Shown here: one piece after another, positions 43,315 to 52,245 of the stretch
How the letters are laid out: every line of letters begins with the position of its first letter
Numbering within the stretch: the stretch's first letter is position 1
Assembly: GCF_000816845.1 (NCBI RefSeq)
Contig: NZ_CP006880.1
Coordinates: 1,674,001-1,738,000, forward strand
DNA: 64,000 nt
Direction: 5' to 3'
DNA from: Rhizobium gallicum bv. gallicum R602sp
Lineage (GTDB): Bacteria; Pseudomonadota; Alphaproteobacteria; Rhizobiales; Rhizobiaceae
Program-made: the position numbers and the translations under genes
Notes under the pieces: generated by a model
What the model saw: only the letters and a program-made list of their open reading frames with translations
The model's database searches: none
What the model was told of the DNA's origin: nothing

Positions 43315-44682
43315 ATGGCCATGAACGGAGCGACCGCCGTTGACGCAAAGGCTGCTGAGACCGATCGGATCGGTTTTTTCGGCAAGGTGCCGACACACGG
43401 CGATTTCGTCTCGTCCGGTCTCGACACCGCCGTGCGTTCCGAGCTCGATCGCTGGCTGCAGAATGGTCTTTCGGCCTGCGCCCATGCATTCGGCGAACAG
43501 TGGCAGCAACAATTCGGCAAAACGCCAAGCTGGCGCTTCATCGTCGAGGCCGGAATCTGGAGCCGTTCGGCCATTGCCGGGGTATTGTCGCCCAGCAGGG
43601 ACCGTGTAGGACGCAGCTTCCCGCTCGTGATTGCGGCTCAATTGCGAGACTTCACCGACCATCCCCGACAGCTCTATCTCGATGCCACCTGGTTCACCGC
43701 AGCTGAAGGCCTGGCCGAGACGGTCGGCAATCGCGACTTTGACATTGGCCATTTCTCCACGATATTGAAGCGGTTGCGCCTGCCAAGGGCATCGGAGGGC
43801 GAGAGCCGCGGTGGCGCCGGTGCACCACCGACATCGCTTTGGTGGCAGTCAGAACCCGGTACGGGCAAGGTCATTGGCTTCAGGACGGCAGGGGCGCCGA
43901 AAGCCGAGGATTTCATGCGGCTGCTCGGTGGCACGGAAGCCGTAACGGAAAGCTTGCCGAGCCGGGCTGCTGCGATTTCGCCGCCTGCACCGCCAAAACC
44001 ACCCGTCAGGCCGGGGCTGGTAATTGAGCGCAGCCATGCAACACATGCCGGCACCAGGCTTTCGACCAATGCCGACGCTCTCCTGGTCTCCGACGAGCCT
44101 CCGCTTTTTTGCGTTGCCGATGGCGTCGGAGACGGCCTGGCTGCCGTCAAGGCGGCGCGTCTGACGATCAATGCCCTTTCAGCGATCGAGCGGCCGCAAA
44201 CCATGGAGGCATTCGTCCAGGATATCAAAGGCAAGCTCGGGCGTGCGCATGGTCTGCTGCAATCGGCAGCCGCCACTGAAGGGCGCGAGCCGCCGTTGGC
44301 AAGCATCGCGGCGACCGCCATTCTTGACGGTTTCATTGCCGTGCTTTGGGCCGGAGACGTGCGCTGTTACCTCGTGCGCGACGGCATGATGCGCTGCTTG
44401 ACCCGCGACCATGTCGAGATCGGCATCCGGCGGGTACTGACGAATGCCGTCGGGCTTCGGCGGCAACTCGTGCCTGATGTGCTTCTGGAAGAGGCTCGGC
44501 ACGGCGACCGGCTCATGCTCTGCAGCGCCCCTCTTGCGCGTATTGTGCCAGAGCGCGGGATTGCCGAAATCCTGCTGTCCGCTTCCCCTAGGGAGGCGGC
44601 CGATATCCTCGTACAGGAGGGCTTGATCGGCAATTGCCGTGACAATCTGAGCGCCCTCGTCATCGAGCTCAAAAGCCCATGA
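43315..44682 (+). CDS. tagF: TagF-PppA fusion, T6SS post-translational repressor with degenerate PP2C domain
   Basis: 455 residues. Residues about 15-215 are TagF (IGFFGKVPTHGDFVSSGL, SPSRDRVGRSFPLVI). Residues about 235-455 are PP2C-like: VADGVG (D269) and RDNLSALVIEL (D443, N444) are kept. The first metal motif reads NADA instead of the usual NED, and the SDGL motif is replaced by CSAPL (A405), so two acidic metal ligands look lost. The domain may be a weak or dead phosphatase. In Agrobacterium a TagF-PppA fusion represses secretion through Fha. ATG 43315 is preferred to an overlapping TTG. Confidence 0.9.
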   Translation: MAMNGATAVDAKAAETDRIGFFGKVPTHGDFVSSGLDTAVRSELDRWLQNGLSACAHAFGEQWQQQFGKTPSWRFIVEAGIWSRSAIAGVLSPSRDRVGRSFPLVIAAQLRDFTDHPRQLYLDATWFTAAEGLAETVGNRDFDIGHFSTILKRLRLPRASEGESRGGAGAPPTSLWWQSEPGTGKVIGFRTAGAPKAEDFMRLLGGTEAVTESLPSRAAAISPPAPPKPPVRPGLVIERSHATHAGTRLSTNADALLVSDEPPLFCVADGVGDGLAAVKAARLTINALSAIERPQTMEAFVQDIKGKLGRAHGLLQSAAATEGREPPLASIAATAILDGFIAVLWAGDVRCYLVRDGMMRCLTRDHVEIGIRRVLTNAVGLRRQLVPDVLLEEARHGDRLMLCSAPLARIVPERGIAEILLSASPREAADILVQEGLIGNCRDNLSALVIELKSP

Positions 44683-45590
44683 CCGGAAGCGGTCCTAAGG
44701 ATTTTGCCGAGATCGCCGCGAGATATTCGGCGATGATGCAGGTTCTTTGCGACGGCCCGCAAGGACGGCGGCGGGAAGACGAGCGCCGGATGCTTGTAGA
44801 CCGCATCCGCGACGCACTCGACCGTCGCGAAAACCGGCTGAACGACGATGATCCGGTTATCATTGCCAACACCTTCAGCCTTGAAATGTTCACCCACCGC
44901 GGTAAGCGAAGCGAGATCTGGCAGGTGCGCCACCGTGACCTGGGCACGTCGCATGCCATCAAGTCGGTTCCGGCCGCCATGGCGGACGACCCGATTGCAG
45001 GCGCGCTGCTTCTGCGCGAAGGCACGATTGGCCTTGGAATGCGGCATGGCAATATCGCCCCGACCCGGGCCGTGCTGCGGCTCGCCGATGGGCGGCCCGC
45101 ATTGCTCATGGACTGGATCGGCAAAAGCCTTGCCGATCGCTTGAGCCTGCAAGCGCTGTCGGTGCGCGAGGTCTATTCGCTGACTCTGGCGCTGCTTGCC
45201 GCCCTGACCGCAACCCACGACCAAGGCCTTGTCCATTGCGATGTTGCGCCTGGCAACCTGCTGATCCCGGGCGAAGACGTGTCACAACTGCAACTGGCGG
45301 ATTTCGGCATTGCACTGGAAATCGGTCACAGTCATGCGGAATTCGAGATCGCCCATGCCGGTTCGCCGGCTTTCGTCTCGCCCGAGCAACAGGCTGGCCG
45401 GTCTCTTATGCCGTCGAGCGATATCTATTCGCTCGGCCGCCTCATCGATTATCTTCTAGATCACGCCAACGAAGACGCCGCCGGCCTTCGCGCGCTGGCT
45501 GGGCAGTTCAGCAAAGAGGATGCTGGCAAGCGCCCTGCCGATGCACGATCGGCCGGGGCACTTCTCAAGAAGGTGATGGCGGCCGGCTGA
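44679..45590 (+). CDS. ppkA: T6SS serine/threonine kinase PpkA
   Basis: 303 residues. Hanks-type kinase with the ATP-binding Lys in HAIKSVP, the catalytic loop HCDVAPGNLL (D188; Cys replaces the usual Arg, an RD-less kinase) and DFG in LADFGIALE, then SPAFVSPEQQ and the SDIYSLGRLIDYLL segment. There is no C-terminal membrane span or sensor domain, unlike larger PpkA proteins. It is expected to phosphorylate TssL for Fha binding. It ends the rightward T6SS operon, four bases from a convergent gene. Confidence 0.9.
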   Translation: MTGSGPKDFAEIAARYSAMMQVLCDGPQGRRREDERRMLVDRIRDALDRRENRLNDDDPVIIANTFSLEMFTHRGKRSEIWQVRHRDLGTSHAIKSVPAAMADDPIAGALLLREGTIGLGMRHGNIAPTRAVLRLADGRPALLMDWIGKSLADRLSLQALSVREVYSLTLALLAALTATHDQGLVHCDVAPGNLLIPGEDVSQLQLADFGIALEIGHSHAEFEIAHAGSPAFVSPEQQAGRSLMPSSDIYSLGRLIDYLLDHANEDAAGLRALAGQFSKEDAGKRPADARSAGALLKKVMAAG

Positions 45591-45594
45591 CGCG

Positions 45595-46731
45595 TCAGTT
45601 CGTTGCGCCGGGCTGGGGAGCGGCCGCCGTCGGCACGCTCTTCTGATAGACCGTCAAAAGCTTTGCCGCATCGACGAGACCGGCATTGCTCGCGTAGAGG
45701 ATATCGCCGTCCTGCATCTGGAACTGCTGCATCAGCACGAAATTCGAGGCGTCACGCAGGTTGATCTTGTAGATCGCCGGCTTCGCGCCAATGCGCGCCG
45801 GGGCGACGGGCTTTCCATTGACCATGGTGGCCGGTGAATAGACCGGCTGGTTGCGGAAGAGATAGAAATTACTCGCATCCGCGCGGTCGTCGAGCAGGCC
45901 GCCTGCGCGTCCGAGTGCCTGGGAAAGCGTCAGCTTGCCCGGCTGGAATTCGAATTCACCAACGCTCTTGAAAGCACCAAATGCGGTGAAGCTCGGGGCA
46001 TCCTTGTCGATCATGACTTGATCGCCCGGCAGCAGGTAGACGTTCTGCGAATTGTCGCTCATGACCCGTTCGAGCGGCGCGCTGGCGCGCTGGCGGCCAC
46101 GAATGAGGGTTACACTGGATGAACCTGGGTCCGACGATGTCCCGCCGGCGAGCGCAATCGCATCAAGGACGCGTTCCTTGCGCGCCGTCAGCGGATAGCC
46201 GCCCGGCTTGTTGATGCCGCCGTTGACCGTGACACCGCTCGTCGGCTTGTCCACGACCGTCACAACCGCTTGCGGATTGACCGCCGAACCGCGCAAGCCG
46301 CTGACGATCTGACTCTGCAGCGCCTCGGGAGAGGAATCCAGCACGCGCTGACGGCCGACGAAAGGCATCGTGACATAACCGCTGGAATCAACCGTGAAGC
46401 GCCCGAGATTGAGCGTCTTGCTCTGCGTCGATGAAAACAGGCCTTCTTCGCCCGAATCGAAGATCGTCACGTCGATGACGTCCCCGCGGCGAAGGCGTGC
46501 GTCCGAATAGCCGCCGGAGCGCAGGACCGCCAGGCCGCGGTCGGCAGGCGCATAGGAAAGAGCGGAGATATTCGCCGGCGCAGCAGGAGCATCCGCAAGA
46601 CGCAGCACCGGCACCTTCTGGTTAGAATGCGGGAGTGTGGTGTTGTAGATATTGCTGGCGCTTGGTCCGTCGGCGGGTCTTGCACATGCACTGAGAATGG
46701 CAATCAATGCCACTGGCGCCAGTTTCCTCAT
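45595..46731 (-). CDS. Outer-membrane polysaccharide export lipoprotein (Wza / OPX family)
   Basis: 378 residues starting MRKLAPVALIAILSACARP, with a lipobox LSAC giving a lipoprotein cleaved before Cys-16. A Poly_export domain (RLRRGDVIDVTIFDSGEEGL, GYVTMPFVGRQRV, NPQAVVTVVDKP) precedes two SLBB-like parts (VTVNGGINKPGGYPLTARKERVLDAIALAGG and FQPGKLTLSQALGRAGG). ATG 46731 has GGGAGA upstream. No glycosyltransferase or Wzc gene is adjacent, so the exported polymer is unknown. It converges on the T6SS operon. Confidence 0.88.
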   Translation of the reverse strand: MRKLAPVALIAILSACARPADGPSASNIYNTTLPHSNQKVPVLRLADAPAAPANISALSYAPADRGLAVLRSGGYSDARLRRGDVIDVTIFDSGEEGLFSSTQSKTLNLGRFTVDSSGYVTMPFVGRQRVLDSSPEALQSQIVSGLRGSAVNPQAVVTVVDKPTSGVTVNGGINKPGGYPLTARKERVLDAIALAGGTSSDPGSSSVTLIRGRQRASAPLERVMSDNSQNVYLLPGDQVMIDKDAPSFTAFGAFKSVGEFEFQPGKLTLSQALGRAGGLLDDRADASNFYLFRNQPVYSPATMVNGKPVAPARIGAKPAIYKINLRDASNFVLMQQFQMQDGDILYASNAGLVDAAKLLTVYQKSVPTAAAPQPGATN

Positions 46732-47351
46732 CACGTCTCCCCATCGTCGATTCGCGTATATCGAGAGATACCAGCCGACTTTGACGGGGCAACATCAGGT
46801 AGCAAGAAAATAAGGCAATTATGGCACGACAGGATCCGTCTGTGTCATTGGTGCAACTATTGTGACATATCAATGGACAATCGACGACTTAACGCAACCG
46901 TCGGCTTCAGGGATTGCCAGCTGGCGAATCCGGTTTTGCTGCCGTCCGCGAGGTTGAGATTCCAGAGTTGGAGGCCGATCCTGCACCGCAGCCTTGAGGT
47001 CGTATCCCCCGCCTGAGTGCCAATGGTGGAGCTGGCTCCACGCGGATATGCTGCTGCAATTTGAGTTTCACGCTCGGCAGGGTTGGCGTGCCAACGGTGG
47101 CGATCGCCATTCGGGCCACCGTTTCACCGCATATGGCCGCATTTGGGCCATGGCCTTGTGTGCTATGGACGGCGCAAGCTACGAAGCTTGCGCTCCTCTG
47201 GGTTGCAATGATATGAAGCACTCGGATTTCGCCGAGCCGGGAGACGGGCGCGCTGTTTAGCTTACTCCGAGAGGCGCTAAGGAAGTCTCCCGCGACCAGC
47301 GCCACGATCAGCTGGCAGGCGAACAGGTACGGATGCAGATGGAAACGCGCC
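46732..47351. other. Intergenic stretch, no gene recognised
   Basis: About 620 bp between divergent genes. Several short open frames exist on both strands but none is protein-like or has a good start. It must hold the promoter of the polysaccharide export gene; no clear -35/-10 pair could be fixed by eye. Confidence 0.4.
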
Positions 47352-47783
47352 ATGGGACGGCCGGTACGAATCGTACCTAAGATAACGCGTGGCACTTGTC
47401 ATTGCGGCGCTGTGCGTTGGGAGTATCGAGGAGACATACCCGATGCCACGATCTGCAATTGCACGGTCTGCCGCCGCTATGGCGTGCTGTGGACCTACGG
47501 ATACGATGGTCAGGAAATCGCCGTCGAAGACCCAGGGAATGCTATGGCAGCGTATATTTGCGGGTCTCGCAGGATCTCATTCAATTTCTGCAAGCTCTGC
47601 GGCAACCTTATCGCCTGGCGCAGCTTGAGGCCAAACGACAACGGCCGAACAAGAATAGCTGTCAATCTTCGCCTCGCTGATCCGCAGCAGGTGGCGGAAG
47701 TTCCACTGCGCCGCTTTGACGGCCTCCACAGCTTTCACGATCTGCCGCTTGATGGACGCACGGTCGCTGACGTCTGGTTCTGA
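47352..47783 (+). CDS. GFA / CENP-V family zinc protein
   Basis: 143 residues. The GFA zinc-binding pattern is complete: TCHCGAVRWEY, CNCTVCRRYGVLW and FCKLCGNLIAW, giving the Cys set for two zinc sites. The founding member is glutathione-dependent formaldehyde-activating enzyme, but most family members have unknown roles, so a link with the C1 genes far upstream is only suggestive. The start at 47352 gives a short N-terminal extension; no strong ribosome site is seen. Confidence 0.82.
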   Translation: MGRPVRIVPKITRGTCHCGAVRWEYRGDIPDATICNCTVCRRYGVLWTYGYDGQEIAVEDPGNAMAAYICGSRRISFNFCKLCGNLIAWRSLRPNDNGRTRIAVNLRLADPQQVAEVPLRRFDGLHSFHDLPLDGRTVADVWF

Positions 47784-48057
47784 CGAACGCAATTGAAACG
47801 CTGTAACTTTTTCCAAGTGCAGCAGCACCGAACGATCTGCGAATGGCAAACGTCTGCACTGCCGGCTGCGGGGTTGTCTCTCAGGCAGCGTCGCGTTTTT
47901 CAGAGTGCGGAACCCATCAGACCAAATCCCGAAAGACGCCTTGGAAGGCCCTTCGCGCCAGTATAACATCGTCACCGCGGTCAACGCCACTGAAGTTGCC
48001 TTCGGGCCCGCGTGGAACTAACGGAGGCTCAAATGACCGTGCTGGTCCGGCAGCGGC

Positions 48058-48387
48058 CTAGTCGCGATAGCGTTCGAGATCGGCGAGGGCGCTCAGCAGC
48101 CGTTGCTGCACCTCCTGCTCCTGTTGACCAATCGCGGTCAATAGCCGGCGCATGGTTCCGCGCAGCCCGTGAAGCTGGTCTATCAGGTCCATAACGACAT
48201 CGACGCCAGCCTCGTTAAGTCCCATCTTCCGGGTAAGATCGAGGATCAATCGCGCGCGGGCGACATCGCTGTCGTGGAACCGCAGCCGTTCCTCCACGGC
48301 ATCAGGCACCAGCCATCCCTCTTCGATCCAAAAATTCAGCTCGGTGACGTCGATCCTCAGGAAACGCCGGAATTCAACATCATCCAT
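48058..48387 (-). CDS. cbpM: CbpM-type chaperone modulator
   Basis: 109 residues from ATG 48387 with GGAGG upstream. MerR-like helical fold: FLRIDVTELNFWIEEGWLVPD, then LRFHDSDVARARLILDLTRKMGLNEAGVDVVMDLIDQL, as in CbpM, which binds the J-domain of CbpA and blocks its co-chaperone and DNA-binding activity. It lies two bases after the CbpA stop in the same direction, which fixes the pairing. Confidence 0.88.
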   Translation of the reverse strand: MDDVEFRRFLRIDVTELNFWIEEGWLVPDAVEERLRFHDSDVARARLILDLTRKMGLNEAGVDVVMDLIDQLHGLRGTMRRLLTAIGQQEQEVQQRLLSALADLERYRD

Positions 48388-48389
48388 GC

Positions 48390-49304
48390 TCAGACCTCCA
48401 TGCTCCTTCTTGGATCCTGCGCGCTCGTTTCGGCCCAATCCTTGACGAATGCGGTCAACCGGTCATCCGGCTTGTCAGGCAGGACGATCTTGAGAGTGAC
48501 ATAGACATCGCCCTGTTCACCGCCCCTCCTTACAACACCTTTGCCCTTGAGGCGCAGCACCTTGCCTGTATTCGAATACGGCGGCAGCGTCAGATTGACG
48601 GGACCCGAGGGTGTCGGCACGCGCACCTTGCCGCCGAGCACGGCTTCGCTGAGCGAAACCGGCAATTCCAGGCGAATATCGTCACCATCACGAGTGAAAA
48701 AGCGATGCGGACGAACGCGGATATCGATCAGCGCATCGCCCGCCGGTCCACCGCCAATTCCCGGCTCGCCCTTGCCGCGCAGCCGCAACATCTGTCCGTC
48801 TCGGGTGCCTGCCGGAATCTGCACGTCGAGGGGCGGGCCATCCGGCAATCTGACCTGCTTTCTGGCGCCGTTGACGGCATCGAGGAAGTCGACCTCCATC
48901 GAGAACTGACGATCCATGCCTTGGGCGCGGAATTGCGCGCCACCGCTGCGGCGCGAAAAGAAACTGGCAAAAGGATCGTCGGCGTCGCCGAAATCGGCGA
49001 AGCCGGAGGTATTATGGTAGGGACCGCCAGGACCGCTCGCCGAGGCGTAGTCGCGATAATAGTTGCGCGGCGCCTGCTCGGCGCCTGTCATGTCGATCTC
49101 GCCGCGATCGAAGCGGGCACGCTTTTCCTCATCGCTCAGAAGTTCGTAGGCAGCGGAAATATCCTTAAACCGCGTCTCGGCTCTCTTGTCACCCGGATTG
49201 AGGTCAGGATGGAACTTCTTGGCGAGCTTGCGGAAAGCGCTTTGAATTTCCTTTTGGTTCGCATCCGGCTTCACGCCCAAAAGCTCATATGGGTTCTGGT
49301 TCAT
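48390..49304 (-). CDS. cbpA: CbpA / DnaJ-type co-chaperone
   Basis: 304 residues. J-domain at the N-terminus (NPYELLGVKPDANQKEIQSAFRKLAKKFHPDLNPGDK) with HPD intact, a Gly/Phe-rich linker, and two C-terminal substrate-binding domains; no Cys-rich zinc region, hence CbpA rather than DnaJ. Works with DnaK; CbpM regulates it. ATG 49304 has GGAG upstream. Confidence 0.9.
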   Translation of the reverse strand: MNQNPYELLGVKPDANQKEIQSAFRKLAKKFHPDLNPGDKRAETRFKDISAAYELLSDEEKRARFDRGEIDMTGAEQAPRNYYRDYASASGPGGPYHNTSGFADFGDADDPFASFFSRRSGGAQFRAQGMDRQFSMEVDFLDAVNGARKQVRLPDGPPLDVQIPAGTRDGQMLRLRGKGEPGIGGGPAGDALIDIRVRPHRFFTRDGDDIRLELPVSLSEAVLGGKVRVPTPSGPVNLTLPPYSNTGKVLRLKGKGVVRRGGEQGDVYVTLKIVLPDKPDDRLTAFVKDWAETSAQDPRRSMEV

Positions 49305-49731
49305 ACATGTCTCCTGTCGAGGCACGAATACTGCAAAGTGAATTCAGCGCTGATATAGGTTGCCGCCCGCTGCTAGAGGAGAGGTGAGCGGAGCATTCAG
49401 TCTAAAGAGTAATTGTTTCACGGGTTGCAACACGACTCCATAATCAGGATCGATGCGAACGAGCTAGTCCTTAACTCACCTTACGCCGGCTGTGTCCTCA
49501 ACCACGGACCTTTGCTGCCAGACGCTCGCGTCATCAAAGATGGTGCTCGAAAGCCGCCGCGACGCCATCGAGGAGATCGACGTGGATAATGCCGTTCTTG
49601 CTCCAGTTTTGCCTCTGCGTCCGACCCGGCTTTACGCAGAAAGTTCAGTTTTCGTGATTTCAAGACCTATCCACATCGTGCTCGCCAACTTATGAGACGG
49701 CGTCGGATGAGTCGCATCGGAGAAACCAAGC
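49305..49731. other. Intergenic stretch, no gene recognised
   Basis: About 430 bp between divergent cbpA and the methyltransferase gene. Short frames are not protein-like. No clear heat-shock promoter was identified by eye. Confidence 0.4.
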
Positions 49732-50433
49732 ATGAGCCAAATTGCCCCGAAAACCATCGCCACCTGGTACGTCGATCCTGAAGCCGAGGAGAGGATGGCG
49801 GATGGGCACGCCCCTATCTGGCGACATCTTGTCGACCTCATCGTCGAGCGTGATCTCAAGGAAAAGTGCGTTCTCGATTTCGGCTGCAATCAAGGCGGCC
49901 TCCTGCGTCATCTTTACGCCATCAGACCGTTCCGCAAGGCCCTCGGCATTGACATCGCGGAGCAATCGATCGCCAAGGCCGAGGCCTTCAAAGGGAATCT
50001 TCCTGTCCAGCATGCGGTTGGCGGATCGCTCGAAGGCTGGGTGGAGGAGTTCGATCTCGCAATCAGCCACGAGGTGATCTATCTGATCGAGAATATTGAT
50101 GCACACGCTGCCGATATCTGGAGAGCGCTGAAGCCAGGTGGCGTTTACTACGCCGTGACCGGTTGCCACACCGATAATCCCCTCTGGCCGAAATGGCGGG
50201 AACTGGTGGCGAAACGCACCAACACGGTGGTGCAGGACCGCTCCATCTCCGATTACGGGCGTGCCTTCGCCAAGGCGGGCTTCGACGTTTCCGGCAGAAA
50301 GCTGGAATATGACGGCTTCATTCCTTTCGTCGAGGACGGCTGGACGCCGGATTTCGCCGACGCGCTGGATTATTACACCCAGACCAAGGTCGTCTTCCGT
50401 CTGGTCAAGCGTCGGGGCGGAGTAGCCGCGTAA
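49732..50433 (+). CDS. Class I SAM-dependent methyltransferase
   Basis: 233 residues. SAM-binding motif I is VLDFGCNQGGLLRHL, with the acidic residue of motif II in LGIDIAEQS, then LAISHEVIYLIENI and LKPGGVYYAVTG. The methyl acceptor is unknown. It starts MSQIAPKTIATWYVD at 49732 and its last 29 bases overlap the convergent ABC ATPase gene. Confidence 0.82.
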   Translation: MSQIAPKTIATWYVDPEAEERMADGHAPIWRHLVDLIVERDLKEKCVLDFGCNQGGLLRHLYAIRPFRKALGIDIAEQSIAKAEAFKGNLPVQHAVGGSLEGWVEEFDLAISHEVIYLIENIDAHAADIWRALKPGGVYYAVTGCHTDNPLWPKWRELVAKRTNTVVQDRSISDYGRAFAKAGFDVSGRKLEYDGFIPFVEDGWTPDFADALDYYTQTKVVFRLVKRRGGVAA

Positions 50434-51202
50434 GCTCGACGTCGAAATGCGGCGGCTTGTTCGGGGCAACCTCGACAAACCGCCCTTTCACCCGAAACGT
50501 CTTTTCGATGAGGCCGCTTTGGGCGAGCGCCCTCGGCTCGCCGTCGAAGCGCAGCTCACCTTTCTCCAGCAGCGAGATGCGGTCGCTGACGGCGATCGCC
50601 TGATTGATGTCGTGGATCGCCATGACGATCGTCACGCCCCTCTCCCTGCTTAGCCGGTGCACGAAGTCAAGAACCTCGACCTGATAGCCGATATCGAGGA
50701 ACGATGTCGGCTCGTCGAGCAAAAGAATGCCCGCCTCCTGTGCCAGCGCCGCCGATATCCAGGCGCGTTGCCGTTCACCGCCGGAGAGTTGCTGAAGCGT
50801 CCTATCGGCCAAGCTCGTCAGGCCTGTGCTTTCGAGCGCCCACTCGACAGCCGCTTCGTCCTTGCGGCTATAGCTGCGGAACAGACCGACATGCGCAAAA
50901 CGGCCCTGCCGCACCAGCTGCGCAATCGTCATCTCGTCAGGGGCTGATGGTTGCTGTGGCAGGAAGGCAAGCTTCCTGGCAATGGCCCGTCGCGACATGG
51001 ACGCCACGGGAACGTCTTCGATTGCGGCGTGGCCTTCGGCGGGATCGATCAGGCCGGCCATCGCTTGCAGGGCCGTACTCTTGCCGGATCCGTTCGGGCC
51101 GATGAGAGCGCGGATTTCCCCCTTATTCAAGGAAAGCCGAAAGCCGTCCAGCGCCTTGCGACGACCGTAAAAAACCGACAACTGCGAGCAACTCAGAGGC
51201 AT
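50405..51202 (-). CDS. Iron-siderophore-type ABC importer ATPase (FecE-like)
   Basis: 265 residues from ATG 51202. Walker A GPNGSGKST, signature LSGGERQRAWIS, Walker B ILLLDEPTSFLD and switch AIHDINQA are intact, in the FepC / FecE / FhuC class. It ends the leftward operon binding protein - permease - permease - ATPase, eight bases after the second permease. No upstream receptor gene (TonB-dependent) is in the window. Confidence 0.88.
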   Translation of the reverse strand: MPLSCSQLSVFYGRRKALDGFRLSLNKGEIRALIGPNGSGKSTALQAMAGLIDPAEGHAAIEDVPVASMSRRAIARKLAFLPQQPSAPDEMTIAQLVRQGRFAHVGLFRSYSRKDEAAVEWALESTGLTSLADRTLQQLSGGERQRAWISAALAQEAGILLLDEPTSFLDIGYQVEVLDFVHRLSRERGVTIVMAIHDINQAIAVSDRISLLEKGELRFDGEPRALAQSGLIEKTFRVKGRFVEVAPNKPPHFDVELTRLLRPDA

Positions 51203-51210
51203 GAGCGATC

Positions 51211-52245
51211 TCAAGGGGCATTGCGTAGAAGGGCGAGCAGGACCGGCACGCCGACGATTGCTGTGACGACGCCGATGGGAATCTCCTCGGCGCGACCGAC
51301 GAGGCGGCCGATGAGATCGCACAGGGTGACGATGACCGCACCAAGCACAACGGTCAAAGGAAGTACCATCTGGAAATTGCGTCTGGCCAGGAAGCGAGAC
51401 AGATGCGGAACGATCAGCCCGACGAAGACGATTGGCCCGACCGCGCCGACGGCGCTCGCAGCAAGGGCGCAGGAGACCAATAGCACCACGGAAAACTGTT
51501 TGCGGTATGACACTCCGAACGAACGGGCGACGGGCGCGTCGAACTGCAACAGGATCAACGGACGGTAGATCAAGGGCAGGACGACCAGGCCGGCGATCGT
51601 GAACGGCAGAAGGAAGAGCGCATGCTCCCAGGTGCGCGCGTAAAGGCTGCCCGAGAGCCACTCGAGAATGATCTCAATACGAGCCGACCCCCAACCTGCT
51701 ATAAGGCCTATGGCAAGAGCATGGAGCACGGCTCCAATTGCAATCCCGCAGAGCGTGACCCGGAGTGGGCTGAGGTCGAGCTTGAAGGCAAGCAGGTAGA
51801 TGAGGCCGCCTGCAGTCATGCCGCCCACCATGGCGGCTGCTGGCAGCCAGGCGATCGGAAGTTCGGCTACTGTGTTCGAGCCGGGATTAAAAATGTAGAC
51901 TGTGAAAAGAAGGAAGACTGTCACCGTCAAGGTCGCCCCCTGCGACACCCCCATTAATGAAGGATCGGCGAGAGGGTTTCGCGTGATGGTCTGCAGCAAA
52001 AATCCCGCAACAGCGAACTGAATTCCGGCAAGGATGCCTGTGACGATCCGCGGCAGGCGGATATCGAGGATGATGGAGCGGGCTTCAGGTGAGCCATTTC
52101 CGGCAAGGACCGCGGCAATGTCCGACGCGGGAATGTCCACTACGCCGAGGAAAACCGCGGCTGCGAAGGACATGAAGACAATCAGTGCGGCAGCCGGCAA
52201 TAGCCACGGTGTTGGTCTGCCAAGGACTTGCGAACCCGCCGTCAT
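51211..52245 (-). CDS. Iron-siderophore-type ABC permease (FecD / FhuG-like)
   Basis: 344 residues with about nine to ten spans of the FecCD family. Hallmarks are VDIPASDIAAVL, RLPRIVTGILAGIQFAVAGFLLQTITRNPLADPSLMGVSQGA and C-terminal GPIVFVGLIVPHLSRFL. The start overlaps the first permease stop (ATGA at 52242-52245). It forms the channel with the other permease. Confidence 0.9.
   Translation of the reverse strand: MTAGSQVLGRPTPWLLPAAALIVFMSFAAAVFLGVVDIPASDIAAVLAGNGSPEARSIILDIRLPRIVTGILAGIQFAVAGFLLQTITRNPLADPSLMGVSQGATLTVTVFLLFTVYIFNPGSNTVAELPIAWLPAAAMVGGMTAGGLIYLLAFKLDLSPLRVTLCGIAIGAVLHALAIGLIAGWGSARIEIILEWLSGSLYARTWEHALFLLPFTIAGLVVLPLIYRPLILLQFDAPVARSFGVSYRKQFSVVLLVSCALAASAVGAVGPIVFVGLIVPHLSRFLARRNFQMVLPLTVVLGAVIVTLCDLIGRLVGRAEEIPIGVVTAIVGVPVLLALLRNAP

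Noticed and set aside
47843..48061. Small frames between the GFA gene and cbpM
   Set aside because: A short stretch ending near 48021 looks mildly protein-like, but frames conflict and no family was recognised.
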